Assembly: GCA_963828215.1 (NCBI GenBank)
Contig: CAWHFO010000059.1
Location: 186,001-250,000, forward strand
Reading direction: 5' to 3'
Length of the DNA stretch: 64,000 bases
Source of the DNA: CAVTJL01 sp963828215
GTDB taxonomy: Bacteria > Pseudomonadota > Alphaproteobacteria > Geminicoccales > Geminicoccaceae
Part shown: positions 18,839-27,713 of the stretch, in pieces
Numbering within the stretch: the stretch's first letter is position 1
Layout: every line of letters begins with the position of its first letter
Program-made: the position numbers and the translations under genes
Notes under the pieces: model-generated
The model's database searches: none
Seen by the model: the letters and a program-made list of their open reading frames with translations, nothing else
Told to the model about the DNA's origin: nothing

Positions 18839-19356
18839 CAGGGAGTGGCGCCCCGAAGACGGCGCACGAGCAAAAGCCCGTGGCGGATCGCCATCAGGGC
18901 GAAGCCGACGGTGACCGAGAGATAGACGATCGCCAGCGGCAGGCGCAGCACCGAGGTCGGATTGTCCCAGTTGGCGTTCGTGAAGCCGACGCCCAGCCGG
19001 ACCACGTAGAGCATGAAGACCAGCAGGCCGACATCGATGGCCGCCTGGAGGGCGCCGCCCAGCGCCTTCGGCAGCCGGACGACGAGAAGGTCGATGCTGA
19101 TGTGGAGCCGGCGCTTCACGCCGGCCGCGGCGCCGAGGAAGACGACCCAGGCGAAGGCGATCGCCGCGAGCTCGCCCGTCCAGGGGGCCGGCTGCCGGGT
19201 GACGTAGCGGGTCAGCACGCCCCACACGACCGAGGCGACGACGACCAGCAGGGCGGCGCCGCTGATGATCTCCTCGACATTGTCCAGGATCAGGCGGGCG
19301 TAGCGGCGAGGCCGCCCGCCTGCCGTCACGAGGTCCTCCGCGGCCTCCGCCGCCAT
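18838..19356 (-). CDS. dctQ: TRAP transporter small permease DctQ
   Basis: This 172-residue membrane protein with four predicted helices is the small TRAP permease. The family pattern VEEIISGAALLVVVASVVWGVLTRYV, PAPWTGELAAIAFAWVVFLGAAAGVKRRLHI in pieces, and VGFALMAIRHGLLLVRRL is evident. ATG 19356 gives a hydrophilic N-terminus of about 25 residues before the first helix. It lies 14 bases after the dctP stop and overlaps dctM by one base. It should pair with DctM to form the membrane unit. Confidence 0.9.
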   Translation of the reverse strand: MAAEAAEDLVTAGGRPRRYARLILDNVEEIISGAALLVVVASVVWGVLTRYVTRQPAPWTGELAAIAFAWVVFLGAAAGVKRRLHISIDLLVVRLPKALGGALQAAIDVGLLVFMLYVVRLGVGFTNANWDNPTSVLRLPLAIVYLSVTVGFALMAIRHGLLLVRRLRGATP

Positions 19357-19370
19357 CGTCCGGAGGGCTG

Positions 19371-20345
19371 CTAGTGCTGGCCGAGGATCGCCTCCACCTG
19401 CTCGTAGAGGCCGGGCGTCCATTTGGGGAAGGCGGAGTAGACGCTCTTGGTCTTGGCGCGGAACGCGGCGATGTCGACGTCGGTCACGAAGGTGACGCCC
19501 GCGTCCTTGAACTTCTGGACGTAGCTGTCCTGCTTCTCGATGGTCAGCTTGGTCATGTAGTCGCCGGCGCGGGTGCCTTCCTCGAGGAGGATCTTCTGGA
19601 TGTCCGGCGGCAGGCTCTCGAAATAGCTCTCGCTGGCGACGAACGCGACCCAGGCCAGGAAATGGTGGGTCATCGAGATGGTCTTCCTGACCTCGAACAG
19701 CTTCGAGCCGTAGAGCGAGCCGAGGGGAGCCTCGGCCGCGGCCACGACGTTCTGCGCCAGCGCCTGGTAGACCTCCGACCAGTTCACGGTCGTGGGCCGG
19801 GCCCCCATCGCCTTGAAGGTCTCGATCCACATCTGGTTCGGCGGCACGCGCACGGTGAGGCCGGCGATGTCGGCCGGCGTGCGGATCGGCTTGTCGGCGA
19901 TCATGTCCCGATCACCGAAGAAATTGTTGAAGGAGATGACGCGAAAGCCGGCCTTCTGCAGCTTCTGCTCGATCCCCTTGAACCAGTCGCTGGCCAGGAT
20001 CTTCTGGAAGTCCTCGGGCTTGTCGAGGAGATAGGGGCCGTTCAGGATGCCGACATCGGGCACGAAATCCGAAAGATAGCCGGGGTCCGTGATGTTCATC
20101 ACGTTGGCCCCCTGGCGCATCATCTCGTTCACCTCCTTGCCCGAGCCGAGCTGCTCCCCCGGGAACACGGAGATCTGGACGCGGCCGTTGGTGCGCTCGC
20201 CGACATTCTTCGCGAAATACTCGGCGGCGAGGTTCGCGGGCTCGGTCGTCGAGAGCGAGTGGGCGAGCTTGATGGTGTAGTCGGCCGCGCTGGCGCTGCC
20301 CGCGCCCAGGCACAGTGCGAGCACGAGGCCCGGAAGGATGCGCAT
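19371..20345 (-). CDS. dctP: TRAP transporter solute-binding protein DctP
   Basis: This 324-residue periplasmic binding protein starts with a signal peptide, MRILPGLVLALCLGAGSASA, then ADYTIKLAHSLSTTEPANLAAEYFA. The TRAP-P pattern continues with GRVQISVFPGEQLGSGKE, GLTVRVPPNQMWIETFKAMGARPTTVNWSEVYQALAQNVVAAAEAPLGS in pieces. The Arg in RVPPNQ is the carboxylate-binding position conserved in DctP proteins, so the ligand is probably an organic acid. The ATG at 20345 is chosen because the signal peptide begins there, with GGGAGA upstream. It sits between the dioxygenase gene and dctQ in one operon. Confidence 0.93.
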   Translation of the reverse strand: MRILPGLVLALCLGAGSASAADYTIKLAHSLSTTEPANLAAEYFAKNVGERTNGRVQISVFPGEQLGSGKEVNEMMRQGANVMNITDPGYLSDFVPDVGILNGPYLLDKPEDFQKILASDWFKGIEQKLQKAGFRVISFNNFFGDRDMIADKPIRTPADIAGLTVRVPPNQMWIETFKAMGARPTTVNWSEVYQALAQNVVAAAEAPLGSLYGSKLFEVRKTISMTHHFLAWVAFVASESYFESLPPDIQKILLEEGTRAGDYMTKLTIEKQDSYVQKFKDAGVTFVTDVDIAAFRAKTKSVYSAFPKWTPGLYEQVEAILGQH

Positions 20346-20401
20346 CGGTCGTTTCTCCCTGATCATTTGTCGTGGCGGGCCGGTACCTGGCCGGCCGGCC
20401 G

Positions 20402-21254
20402 TCACATGGCCGCCGGTCGCGTGAACTCCCGGACCTGGGTGGCGCCCGCATAGAGGATCTTCTTGTGGCGCTCCAGCATCAGGGCGTGGAAGGCGACGCA
20501 GTCGGGATCGAGGTCCGACCGGGGCGTGGGCTCGGGATCGAAATTGCCGTGCTCGTCGGTGCCCCGCACGAGCGTGGCGCTGTCACGGATCTCGGAGGTC
20601 TGGCGGACATAGGTGGGGATGTAGCGGATGGCGTAGCCGATGCGCGGATGGTCGGCCCGGTTGGCGTTCGAGCCGTGGAAGAGGCGGACGTGGTGGATCG
20701 ACATCTCGCCCGGCTGCAGGACGATGTCGACCGCCTCGCTTCTCGTCGACGTCGACGGCGATCTCCTGGCCGCGGCTCAGCATGTTCTCGGAGGCGAAGG
20801 TGTCGCGGTGCGCGACCTGCTCGCCCCTGTGGGTGCCGAGGACGACCCGCATGCAGCCGCTCTCGGGCGTGCTCGGCGTGAACGCGACCCAGGCCGTGAC
20901 GACGTTCGGATGCGACAGGCCCCAATAGGTCGAGTCCTGGTGCCACGAGACAAAGCCCGGATCGCCGGCGGGCTTCCAGAAGAAGCTGGACGCCCAGCAC
21001 AGGATGTCGGGCCCGAGGATGTCCTCGACCGGATCCAGGATCTCCGGCCGGCGGACCGTCTCGGCGAGCCAGGGAAAGAGCATGTGCGGCTTCTGGTTGG
21101 TGCCGCGCGAGAGCTTGCCGCCCTCGCGCCGGGCCAGGTCCTCGAGCCGCTGCCGCAGGCCGGCGATCTCGGGTTCGGCATAGGCCCGGAGCGGAAAGAT
21201 CGCCCCGTCGCGCTCGAATGCCGCGACCTCGGCCTCGCTGAGACGCTTGCCCAT
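20402..21254 (-). CDS. phytanoyl-CoA dioxygenase (PhyH)-family Fe(II)/2-oxoglutarate oxygenase (one frame break)
   Basis: This is a PhyH-family non-haem iron oxygenase of about 283 residues. The iron site is visible as SWHQDSTYWGLS (HxD) and, after the break, HHVRLFHGSNANRADHPRIGYAIRYIP (distal His and the 2-oxoglutarate-binding Arg). The frame changes near 20735. ATG 21254 has GGGGAGG upstream. It leads an operon with dctPQM and is divergent from an IclR regulator, so it probably attacks the imported substrate. PhyH relatives include 2-aminoethylphosphonate hydroxylase PhnY, ectoine hydroxylase and fatty-acyl hydroxylases; which applies is open. Confidence 0.85.
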
Positions 21255-21357
21255 GCGCGGGCCTCCCCTCCCTGCCCCGGACGCCATTGGCGGCCGGCTT
21301 GTCGACGGGGCCGATCATGGCGCAGATTGTTTCAACGATGCAAGGATCATCTCGCTG

Positions 21358-22170
21358 ATGAACGGCACCTCCCCGAGAGCGACATTGCGGCAGCAGGATT
21401 CGCGCCGCCGCGGCCGGTACAGCGCCCCGGCGCTGGAGAAGGGGCTCGACATGCTCGAGCTGCTGGCGGACGAGGCGCAGGGCCTCACGCCGAACCAGAT
21501 CGCCGCCCGCCTGGGGCGCTCGATGGGCGAGCTCTTCCGGATGATCGTGGCGCTCGAGGCGCGCGGCTACATCCATCGCAGCGACGACGGGGCGTTCGCG
21601 CTGACGCTCCGGCTGTTCGAGCTGGCCCATCGGCATCCGCCGATGGCGCGATTGATGAGCGAGGCGCTACCCCTCATGCGCGAGCTCGCGGCGGCGACCG
21701 GCCAGTCCTGCCACCTGGCCGTCTACAATGACGGTCGGATCCTCGTGGTGGCGCAGGCCGAGAGCCCGCGGCCGCGCGGCTTCGTCGTGCGCCTCGGCGC
21801 CAGCTTCGGGCTCGTCGACACCGCGTCCGGCCGCGTGCTCGCGGCCTTCCAGGAGCCGACCGAGCGCGAGCGGCGGATGGCCCGGGCCCAAGAGCTCGAG
21901 GGCGTGCCCGACGAGGCCCACCTCGCTCGACGCCTGGAGGCGATCGTCGCGGAGGGCCACGAGGCCTCGCCGAGCGACACGACGGTCGGGATCATCGATC
22001 TCTGCTTTCCCATTCGCGACCATCGTGGCGCGGCCGTCGCCGCGCTGACGATCCCTTACCTCCAGACCGTCGGCAATCCGCTCGACGAGGCCGCGACAAG
22101 CGCCCGTCTGGGGCGTGCAGCCGATCGGCTGTCGGGTCGGATGGGCTTCCATCCAGCCGCTGAGCCGTGA
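21358..22170 (+). CDS. IclR-family transcriptional regulator
   Basis: This 270-residue protein has an N-terminal winged helix (YSAPALEKGLDMLELLADEAQGLTPNQIAARLGRSMGELFRMIVALEARGYI in pieces) and a C-terminal IclR effector domain (TGQSCHLAVYNDGRILVVAQAESPR, VDTASGRVLAAF, ISDLCFPI-like IIDLCFPIRD and ALTIPYLQT). The ATG at 21358 is preferred over in-frame starts upstream because the sequence becomes regulator-like only from there. It is divergent from the dioxygenase-TRAP operon with about 100 bases between them, so it most likely controls that operon and itself. The acoABC genes follow 135 bases downstream on the same strand. Confidence 0.9.
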   Translation: MNGTSPRATLRQQDSRRRGRYSAPALEKGLDMLELLADEAQGLTPNQIAARLGRSMGELFRMIVALEARGYIHRSDDGAFALTLRLFELAHRHPPMARLMSEALPLMRELAAATGQSCHLAVYNDGRILVVAQAESPRPRGFVVRLGASFGLVDTASGRVLAAFQEPTERERRMARAQELEGVPDEAHLARRLEAIVAEGHEASPSDTTVGIIDLCFPIRDHRGAAVAALTIPYLQTVGNPLDEAATSARLGRAADRLSGRMGFHPAAEP

Positions 22171-22304
22171 GCAGGAGTTCGGATCAGCCGCCCTCGCGCC
22201 CGTCTTGACAGGGCCGGCCGCGATCATCACCCTCTTGGCCAGTTGCTCGAGACAGCGCGCTCCGGCGAAGCGGCCCGCGGCGCCGAGCGATCAGGGAGTG
22301 AACC

Positions 22305-23272
22305 ATGCAGCTCAGTCGCGAGGATCTGCTCACGGCCTATCGACGGATGCGGACCATCCGCGACTTCGAGGAGCGGGTGCACGAGGAGTTCTCGGCCGGC
22401 AACATCCCGGGATTCGTCCACCTCTACGCCGGCGAGGAGGCGTCCGCCGTCGGCTTCTGCATGCACCTGAACGACAACGACAGGATCGCCTCGACCCATC
22501 GCGGGCACGGCCACTGCATCGCCAAGGGCTGCGACGTCAGCGGCATGATGCACGAGATCTTCGGCCGCAAGGACGGGCTCTGCGGCGGCAAGGGCGGCTC
22601 GATGCACATCGCCGACCTCAGCCAGGGCATGCTGGGCGCCAACGGCATCGTCGGCGGCGGGCCGCCGCTGATCTGCGGCGCCGCCCTGACCGCCAAGACG
22701 CTGAAGACCGGCGGCGTCGCCATCGCCTTCGTCGGCGACGGCGGCTCCAACCAGGGGACGACGCTCGAATCCTACAACCTCGCCACGCGTCTGGAACCTG
22801 CCGGCGATCTTCGTCGTCGAGGACAATGGCTACGCCGAATCGACCGCGTCGAACTGGTCGGTCGGCGGCACCCAGGTCGACCGCGCCAAGGGCTTCGGGA
22901 TGCCGGCCCACGAGGTCGACGGCAGCGACTTCTTCGCCGTCTACGATGTGGCCCGCGAGGTCATCGAGCGCGCCCGGGGCGGCGGCGGCCCGAGCCTCGT
23001 CCACGTCAAGCTCAACCGCTATTTCGGGCATTTCGAGGGCGACGCGATGACCTACCGGGCGCCCGACGAGGTCTCGAAGCTGCGGGCGAACAAGGACCCG
23101 CTCAAGATCTTCCGCCAGCGGGTGACCGAGGCAGCGCTCCTCGAGGGCGAGGAGCTCGACCAGGTGGACGACGAGATCAAGTCGATGGTCGACCAGGTCA
23201 CGGTGCACGGCCAAGGCGGCGCCGATGCCGACCGAGGCCGACCTCATGACCGACGTTTACGTCCGCTACTGA
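22305..23272 (+). CDS. acoA: acetoin/2-oxoacid dehydrogenase E1 alpha (two frame breaks)
   Basis: E1 alpha is the thiamine-diphosphate subunit that decarboxylates the substrate in acetoin or pyruvate dehydrogenase-type complexes. Seen are MRTIRDFEERVHEEF, GFVHLYAGEEASAVG, STHRGHGHCIAKG, GGKGGSMHIADLSQGMLGANGIVGGG in pieces, and the thiamine motif GDGGSNQGTTLES. The frame changes near 22795 (between NLA and WNLPAIFVVEDN) and near 23205. Corrected length is about 322 residues ending MTDVYVRY, typical for AcoA. I favour acetoin over pyruvate because the third gene has an AcoC-type hydrolase domain. Confidence 0.88.
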
Positions 23273-23285
23273 GGGGCGCCTCGAC

Positions 23286-24303
23286 ATGCCGAAGAAGAGC
23301 TATCGCCAAGCGATCAACGAGGCGCTCCGTCAGGAGATGGAGCGCGACCCGCGCGTCATCCTCATGGGCGAGGACATCGCCGGCGGCATGGGCGCGCCGG
23401 GCGAGGACGACGCCTGGGGCGGGCCGCTTGGGCGTCACCAAGGGCCTGATGCCGCAGTTCGGCCGGGAGCGCGTGCTCGACACGCCGATCACCGAGAGCG
23501 CCTTCATCGGCGCCGCCGTCGGTGCCGCGGCGACCGGGCTCCGGCCCGTGGCCGAGCTGATGTTCGTCGACTTCATGGGCGTCTGCTTCGACCAGATCTA
23601 CAACCAGGCGGCCAAGTTCAGGTACATGTTCGGCGGCAAGGCGGTGACGCCCGTCGTCATCCGCACGATGTACGGCGCCGGCTTCCGCGCCGCCTCGCAG
23701 CACAGCCAGTGCCTCTATCCGCTCTTCACCCACATCCCGGGCCTGAAGGTCGTGCTGCCCTCCAACGCCTATGAGGCGAAGGGCCTGCTGATCCAGGCGA
23801 TCCGCGACGACGACCCCGTCATCTTCTTCGAGCACAAGGCGATGTACGACGAGGAGGTCGAGGTGCCCGACGACGCCTACACCATCCCCTTCGGCGAGGC
23901 CAACGTCACCCGCGAGGGCGACGACGTCACGATCGTCGCCTTCGGCCGCATGGTGAACTTCTCCAACCAGGCGGCCGACAAGCTCGCCAAGGACGGCATC
24001 TCCTGCACGGTCGTCGATCCGCGGACGACCTCGCCGCTCGACCGGGACACGATCCTCGAGACCGCGTCGGAGACCGGCCGGCGTCGTGGTCGTCGACGAG
24101 GCGCATCCGCGCTGCAGCATGGCGGCCGACATCTCGGCCCTCATTTGCGAGAACTGCTTCGACGACCTCGAGGCGCCGATCAAGTGCGTGACGTCGCCCC
24201 ACGCGCCGGTGCCGTTCTCGCCGGCGCTCGAGGACCTCTACATTCCCGGCGTCGACGAAGATCGAGGCGGCGGTGCAGGTCGGTGATGGGAAAGGCGAAC
24301 TGA
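23286..24303 (+). CDS. acoB: acetoin/2-oxoacid dehydrogenase E1 beta (several frame breaks)
   Basis: E1 beta completes the thiamine-diphosphate heterotetramer with AcoA. Landmarks: SYRQAINEALRQEMERDPRV, GEDIAGGMG, VTKGLMPQFGRERVLDTPITE, FIGAAVGAAATGLRPVAELMFVDF, FRAASQHSQCLYPLF, HIPGLKVVLPSNAYEAKGLL and DPVIFFEHKAMYDEE. Frame changes lie near 23428, 24078 and 24255-24280, the last leaving a short tail ending VMGKAN. Corrected length is about 338 residues. It begins 13 bases after acoA, and its stop overlaps the acoC start by one base. Confidence 0.88.
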
Positions 24304-25420
24304 TGGCGGACGATCGAGCCCATCGTCATGCCGAAATGGGGCCTCGCCATGCAGGAGGGCATGCTCGCCCAATGGCATGTCGAGGAGGGCCAGGACATCA
24401 CGAAGGGCCAGGAGATCGCGGACATCGAGACCTCGAAGATCGCCAACGTCTTCGAGAGCCCGGTGGCCGGCAAGCTCCGGCGAAGGATCGTCCAGGACGG
24501 CGAGACGGTGCCGGTCGGCGCGCTCCTCGGCCTCGTCGCCGGCCTCGCGTCGGCGACGCCGAGATCGACGCGCTTCGTCACCGAGTTCCAGGAGAAATTC
24601 CGGCTGCGGCCGCGGCCGCAGCGGTGAGCGGCGCCCGAGCCCGAGACGCTCGAGGCCGGCGGGCGCAAGCTGCGCTTTCTCAAGGCTGGGCGATGCCGAG
24701 GGCCCGCCGGTCATCTTCGTCCACGGCTTCGGCGGCGACCTCAACAACTGGCTCTTCAACCAGGAGAAGCTCGCCGAGACGCACACGACCTATGCCCTCG
24801 ACCTCCCGGGACATGGCGGCTCCGCCAAGGAGGTCGGCTCGGCCGATATCGGCGCGCTCTCGGGCGCGGTCCTGGATTTCATGGGCGCGGTCGGCGCCGA
24901 CAAGGCGCATCTCGTCGGGCACTCGCTCGGCGGCGGCGTATGCCTCGACATCGCCATCAACCATCCGGAGAAGGTGGCGTCGCTGACGATGCTGGCCCCC
25001 GCCGGCCTCGGCCCCGAGATCTCGATGGAGTATATCGACGGCTTCATCGCGGCGAATCGGGCCAAGAAGCTGAAGCCCGTGCTCGAGATGCTCGTGGCCA
25101 GGCCGGAGCTGGTGACGCGCGAGATGGTCGAGGACGTCCTCAAGTTCAAGCGAATGGACGGCGTGACGGACGCGCTCAACAGGATCGCCACGGCCGCCTT
25201 CGCCGGCGGCCAGCAGACGCTCGATCTGGCGCCGAGGCTCGGCGAGCTGAAGGTGCCGGCGCAGATCGTCTGGGGCCGACAGGACCGCATCCTCCCGTCG
25301 CGCCACGCCGAGGCCGCGCCATCGGGCATCAAGGTGACGGTGCTCGACGATGCCGGTCACCTCGTCCACATGGAGAAGGCGGCCGAGGTCAACGAGCTCA
25401 TCCTCGGCCTCGCCGGCTGA
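24303..25420 (+). CDS. acoC: AcoC-type E2: lipoyl domain fused to alpha/beta hydrolase (several frame breaks)
   Basis: The N-terminal 80 residues are a lipoyl carrier domain (IVMPKWGLAMQEGMLAQWHVEEG, then DIETSKIANVFESPVAGKL with the lipoylated Lys in ETSK). The rest is an alpha/beta hydrolase: VIFVHGFGGDLNNWLFNQ, DLPGHGGS, HLVGHSLGGGV (nucleophile Ser), WGRQDRILP and the His in DDAGHLVHMEKA. This architecture is that of AcoC of acetoin dehydrogenase rather than a classical E2 with a core domain. Breaks lie near 24314, 24550-24630 and 24690. An E3 (lipoamide dehydrogenase) gene is not seen nearby. Confidence 0.87.
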
Positions 25421-25446
25421 TCCGCCCCTTTTTCAACCGCGACGGT

Positions 25447-25884
25447 TCAGAGGTAGCGCGCCCCGCGCGGTACCGTTTTCAGGAAACGACAAGGAATGTC
25501 CACCTTCAGCTGCCACTGGGGTGCGCCTGACCCCGGAGGCCAACGCAGGTCCGCGCCGTCCCAAGGCTTCCCGCCCGGTAAATAGGTGTAACCGCCCAAA
25601 TCAAACTGCCCAGCCTGGATAGGCTGGGTGAATTCAAAGACGTCGACGCCATGCACGAGATACTCCCGGCCAAGTCTATTGTCGAACCCTAATATCTGTT
25701 CAAAATCCTCTGGGCTTTTGCCGACCAGGAAAATCTCCGACGTGAACCATCCGGTGATCTTTTTGACAAGAGCCGGATTGCGGCTCGGATCGTGCGGGAC
25801 TACTTTGAGTGGTCGATATGGACGAGGGCGATTTATCGCGTCAAGTGCAAGCGCTATCTGCTTTTTGGTGTGATCCCAAGCCAT
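25447..25884 (-). CDS. hypothetical protein, orphan of lower GC
   Basis: I do not recognise this intact 145-residue protein. It begins MAWDHTKKQIALALDAINRP and contains ITGWFTSEIFLVGKSPEDF, LGREYLVHGVDVFEF, GGYTYLPGGKPWDG and PQWQLKVDIPCRFL. There is no signal peptide or membrane segment. It is aromatic- and Gly/Pro-rich in its C-terminal half, suggesting a compact beta fold. The codon use is noticeably less GC-rich than the neighbours (many A/T third positions), which hints at separate ancestry. It stands alone, convergent with acoC with 26 bases between stops. Confidence 0.7.
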   Translation of the reverse strand: MAWDHTKKQIALALDAINRPRPYRPLKVVPHDPSRNPALVKKITGWFTSEIFLVGKSPEDFEQILGFDNRLGREYLVHGVDVFEFTQPIQAGQFDLGGYTYLPGGKPWDGADLRWPPGSGAPQWQLKVDIPCRFLKTVPRGARYL

Positions 25885-26028
25885 CTACCAGCTCCCGGCT
25901 CATGCTGACCAGTTGACTGTTTCTGCTTCTGCTCGGATCATCGCGCCTCGCCGGCTGACGGGCCCGACGCCTGTCCCGTGGCATCTGGGCGGCAGGCCCT
26001 CGGCCGGCGCCCGGGCATCGCTTCCGGC

Positions 26029-26719
<691 letters not shown>

Positions 26720-26895
26720 TGCGGTCCTCCTTGAGCGCTAGAGGCGGTAACTTCGGCGCACCGAGGGGCACGCCGTTACCGTAAACGGGTACTTAACCCT
26801 AACGCCCGCCGCTGTGCAGTCGTCTCTCCCGCGGCAAGGTGGGACGCAAGGCCGGAGGCCGGCCCCTGGACCACGAAGGCGATAGGGAGACGACA

Positions 26896-27222
26896 ATGCC
26901 CAAGACCGCGTTGGTCGGCGCGCTGGCGCTGACCGCATGGCTGGCCGTGCCGGCGCTGGCGGCCAGTGTCGAGGTCAACCGCGGCTCCAGCCCGACGGCG
27001 GCCGGAGGCGTGACGGTGCTGCGGGGAGAGGTGCCACGGTCGCCAGCGGCGGAGCCGCCGGCCGGGGAGTCGGCGACGGGCCCGACGACGCTCGCCGGGG
27101 ACAAGGTCTGGTTCGTCGACGACGGCAGGCTCGTCGGCTGCCGGCTCGTCAACACCGTCATGGTCGGCGTTCGCGCCGTGGAATGCGCCGGCAGGCGCGT
27201 GCCGATCGACCGGCTCCGCTAG
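26896..27222 (+). CDS. small secreted protein of unknown function
   Basis: This 108-residue protein begins MPKTALVGALALTAWLAVPALAA, a standard Sec signal peptide, then a Pro/Ala-rich linker and a short C-terminal region DKVWFVDDGRLVGCRLVNTVMVGVRAVECAGRRVPI. The two cysteines there could form a disulphide in the periplasm. The ATG at 26896 follows GGGAG by seven bases, so I reject the upstream in-frame start. No domain is recognised. Confidence 0.7.
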   Translation: MPKTALVGALALTAWLAVPALAASVEVNRGSSPTAAGGVTVLRGEVPRSPAAEPPAGESATGPTTLAGDKVWFVDDGRLVGCRLVNTVMVGVRAVECAGRRVPIDRLR

Positions 27223-27713
27223 AGCCGTGACATCCGGGCGACAGCGGCGCCGAGAAAGCCTCCCGCTCTTTCCGAGGGGCTGACCCGCGGAAGGATCACG
27301 ATGCCGCGCGAAATCGCCGCGGCCCAAGGGAAAAGACCCGCAACTGCAACAGGCGGCGTAGGCCCAGCCCCTAAATGCCGCTGCCCGTGTAACATTCTGC
27401 AACAGAAGTTGAGTGGTGAGTAGCGGGGGCTCTGCCTACGTTCCGCCATGCGTGATGCTCAGTGAAGTTGTTGCTGGTCGCATCGAGTGTGAAGTCGACC
27501 AGCCGGAACGAACGAGAGCAGCGCGCGATGCGACCGCCTTCATGGAGGAGGTCCCCTGCCCGGGACCGCGGCGGTGCATCGATGGGACGAGGAGCATCTG
27601 ACGATCCTTGGCGCGTGCGCGAGCGTTTGTCGACGGCGATCGCTCACATCCTCTCGGGCGCGCCGAGGACAGACGTCCGATGCCCCAGCCAGGCAGAATC
27701 GGGACTTGACGAG
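27223..27713. other. 491-bp non-coding stretch upstream of the sphingolipid locus
   Basis: No gene with recognisable protein features is seen here. The base composition is lower in GC than its surroundings around 27370-27480. This probably holds the promoter of the plus-strand fatty-acyl-AMP ligase-to-serine palmitoyltransferase operon, but I cannot point to a convincing -35/-10 pair. A short open frame at 27413-27601 resembles nothing known. Confidence 0.5.
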
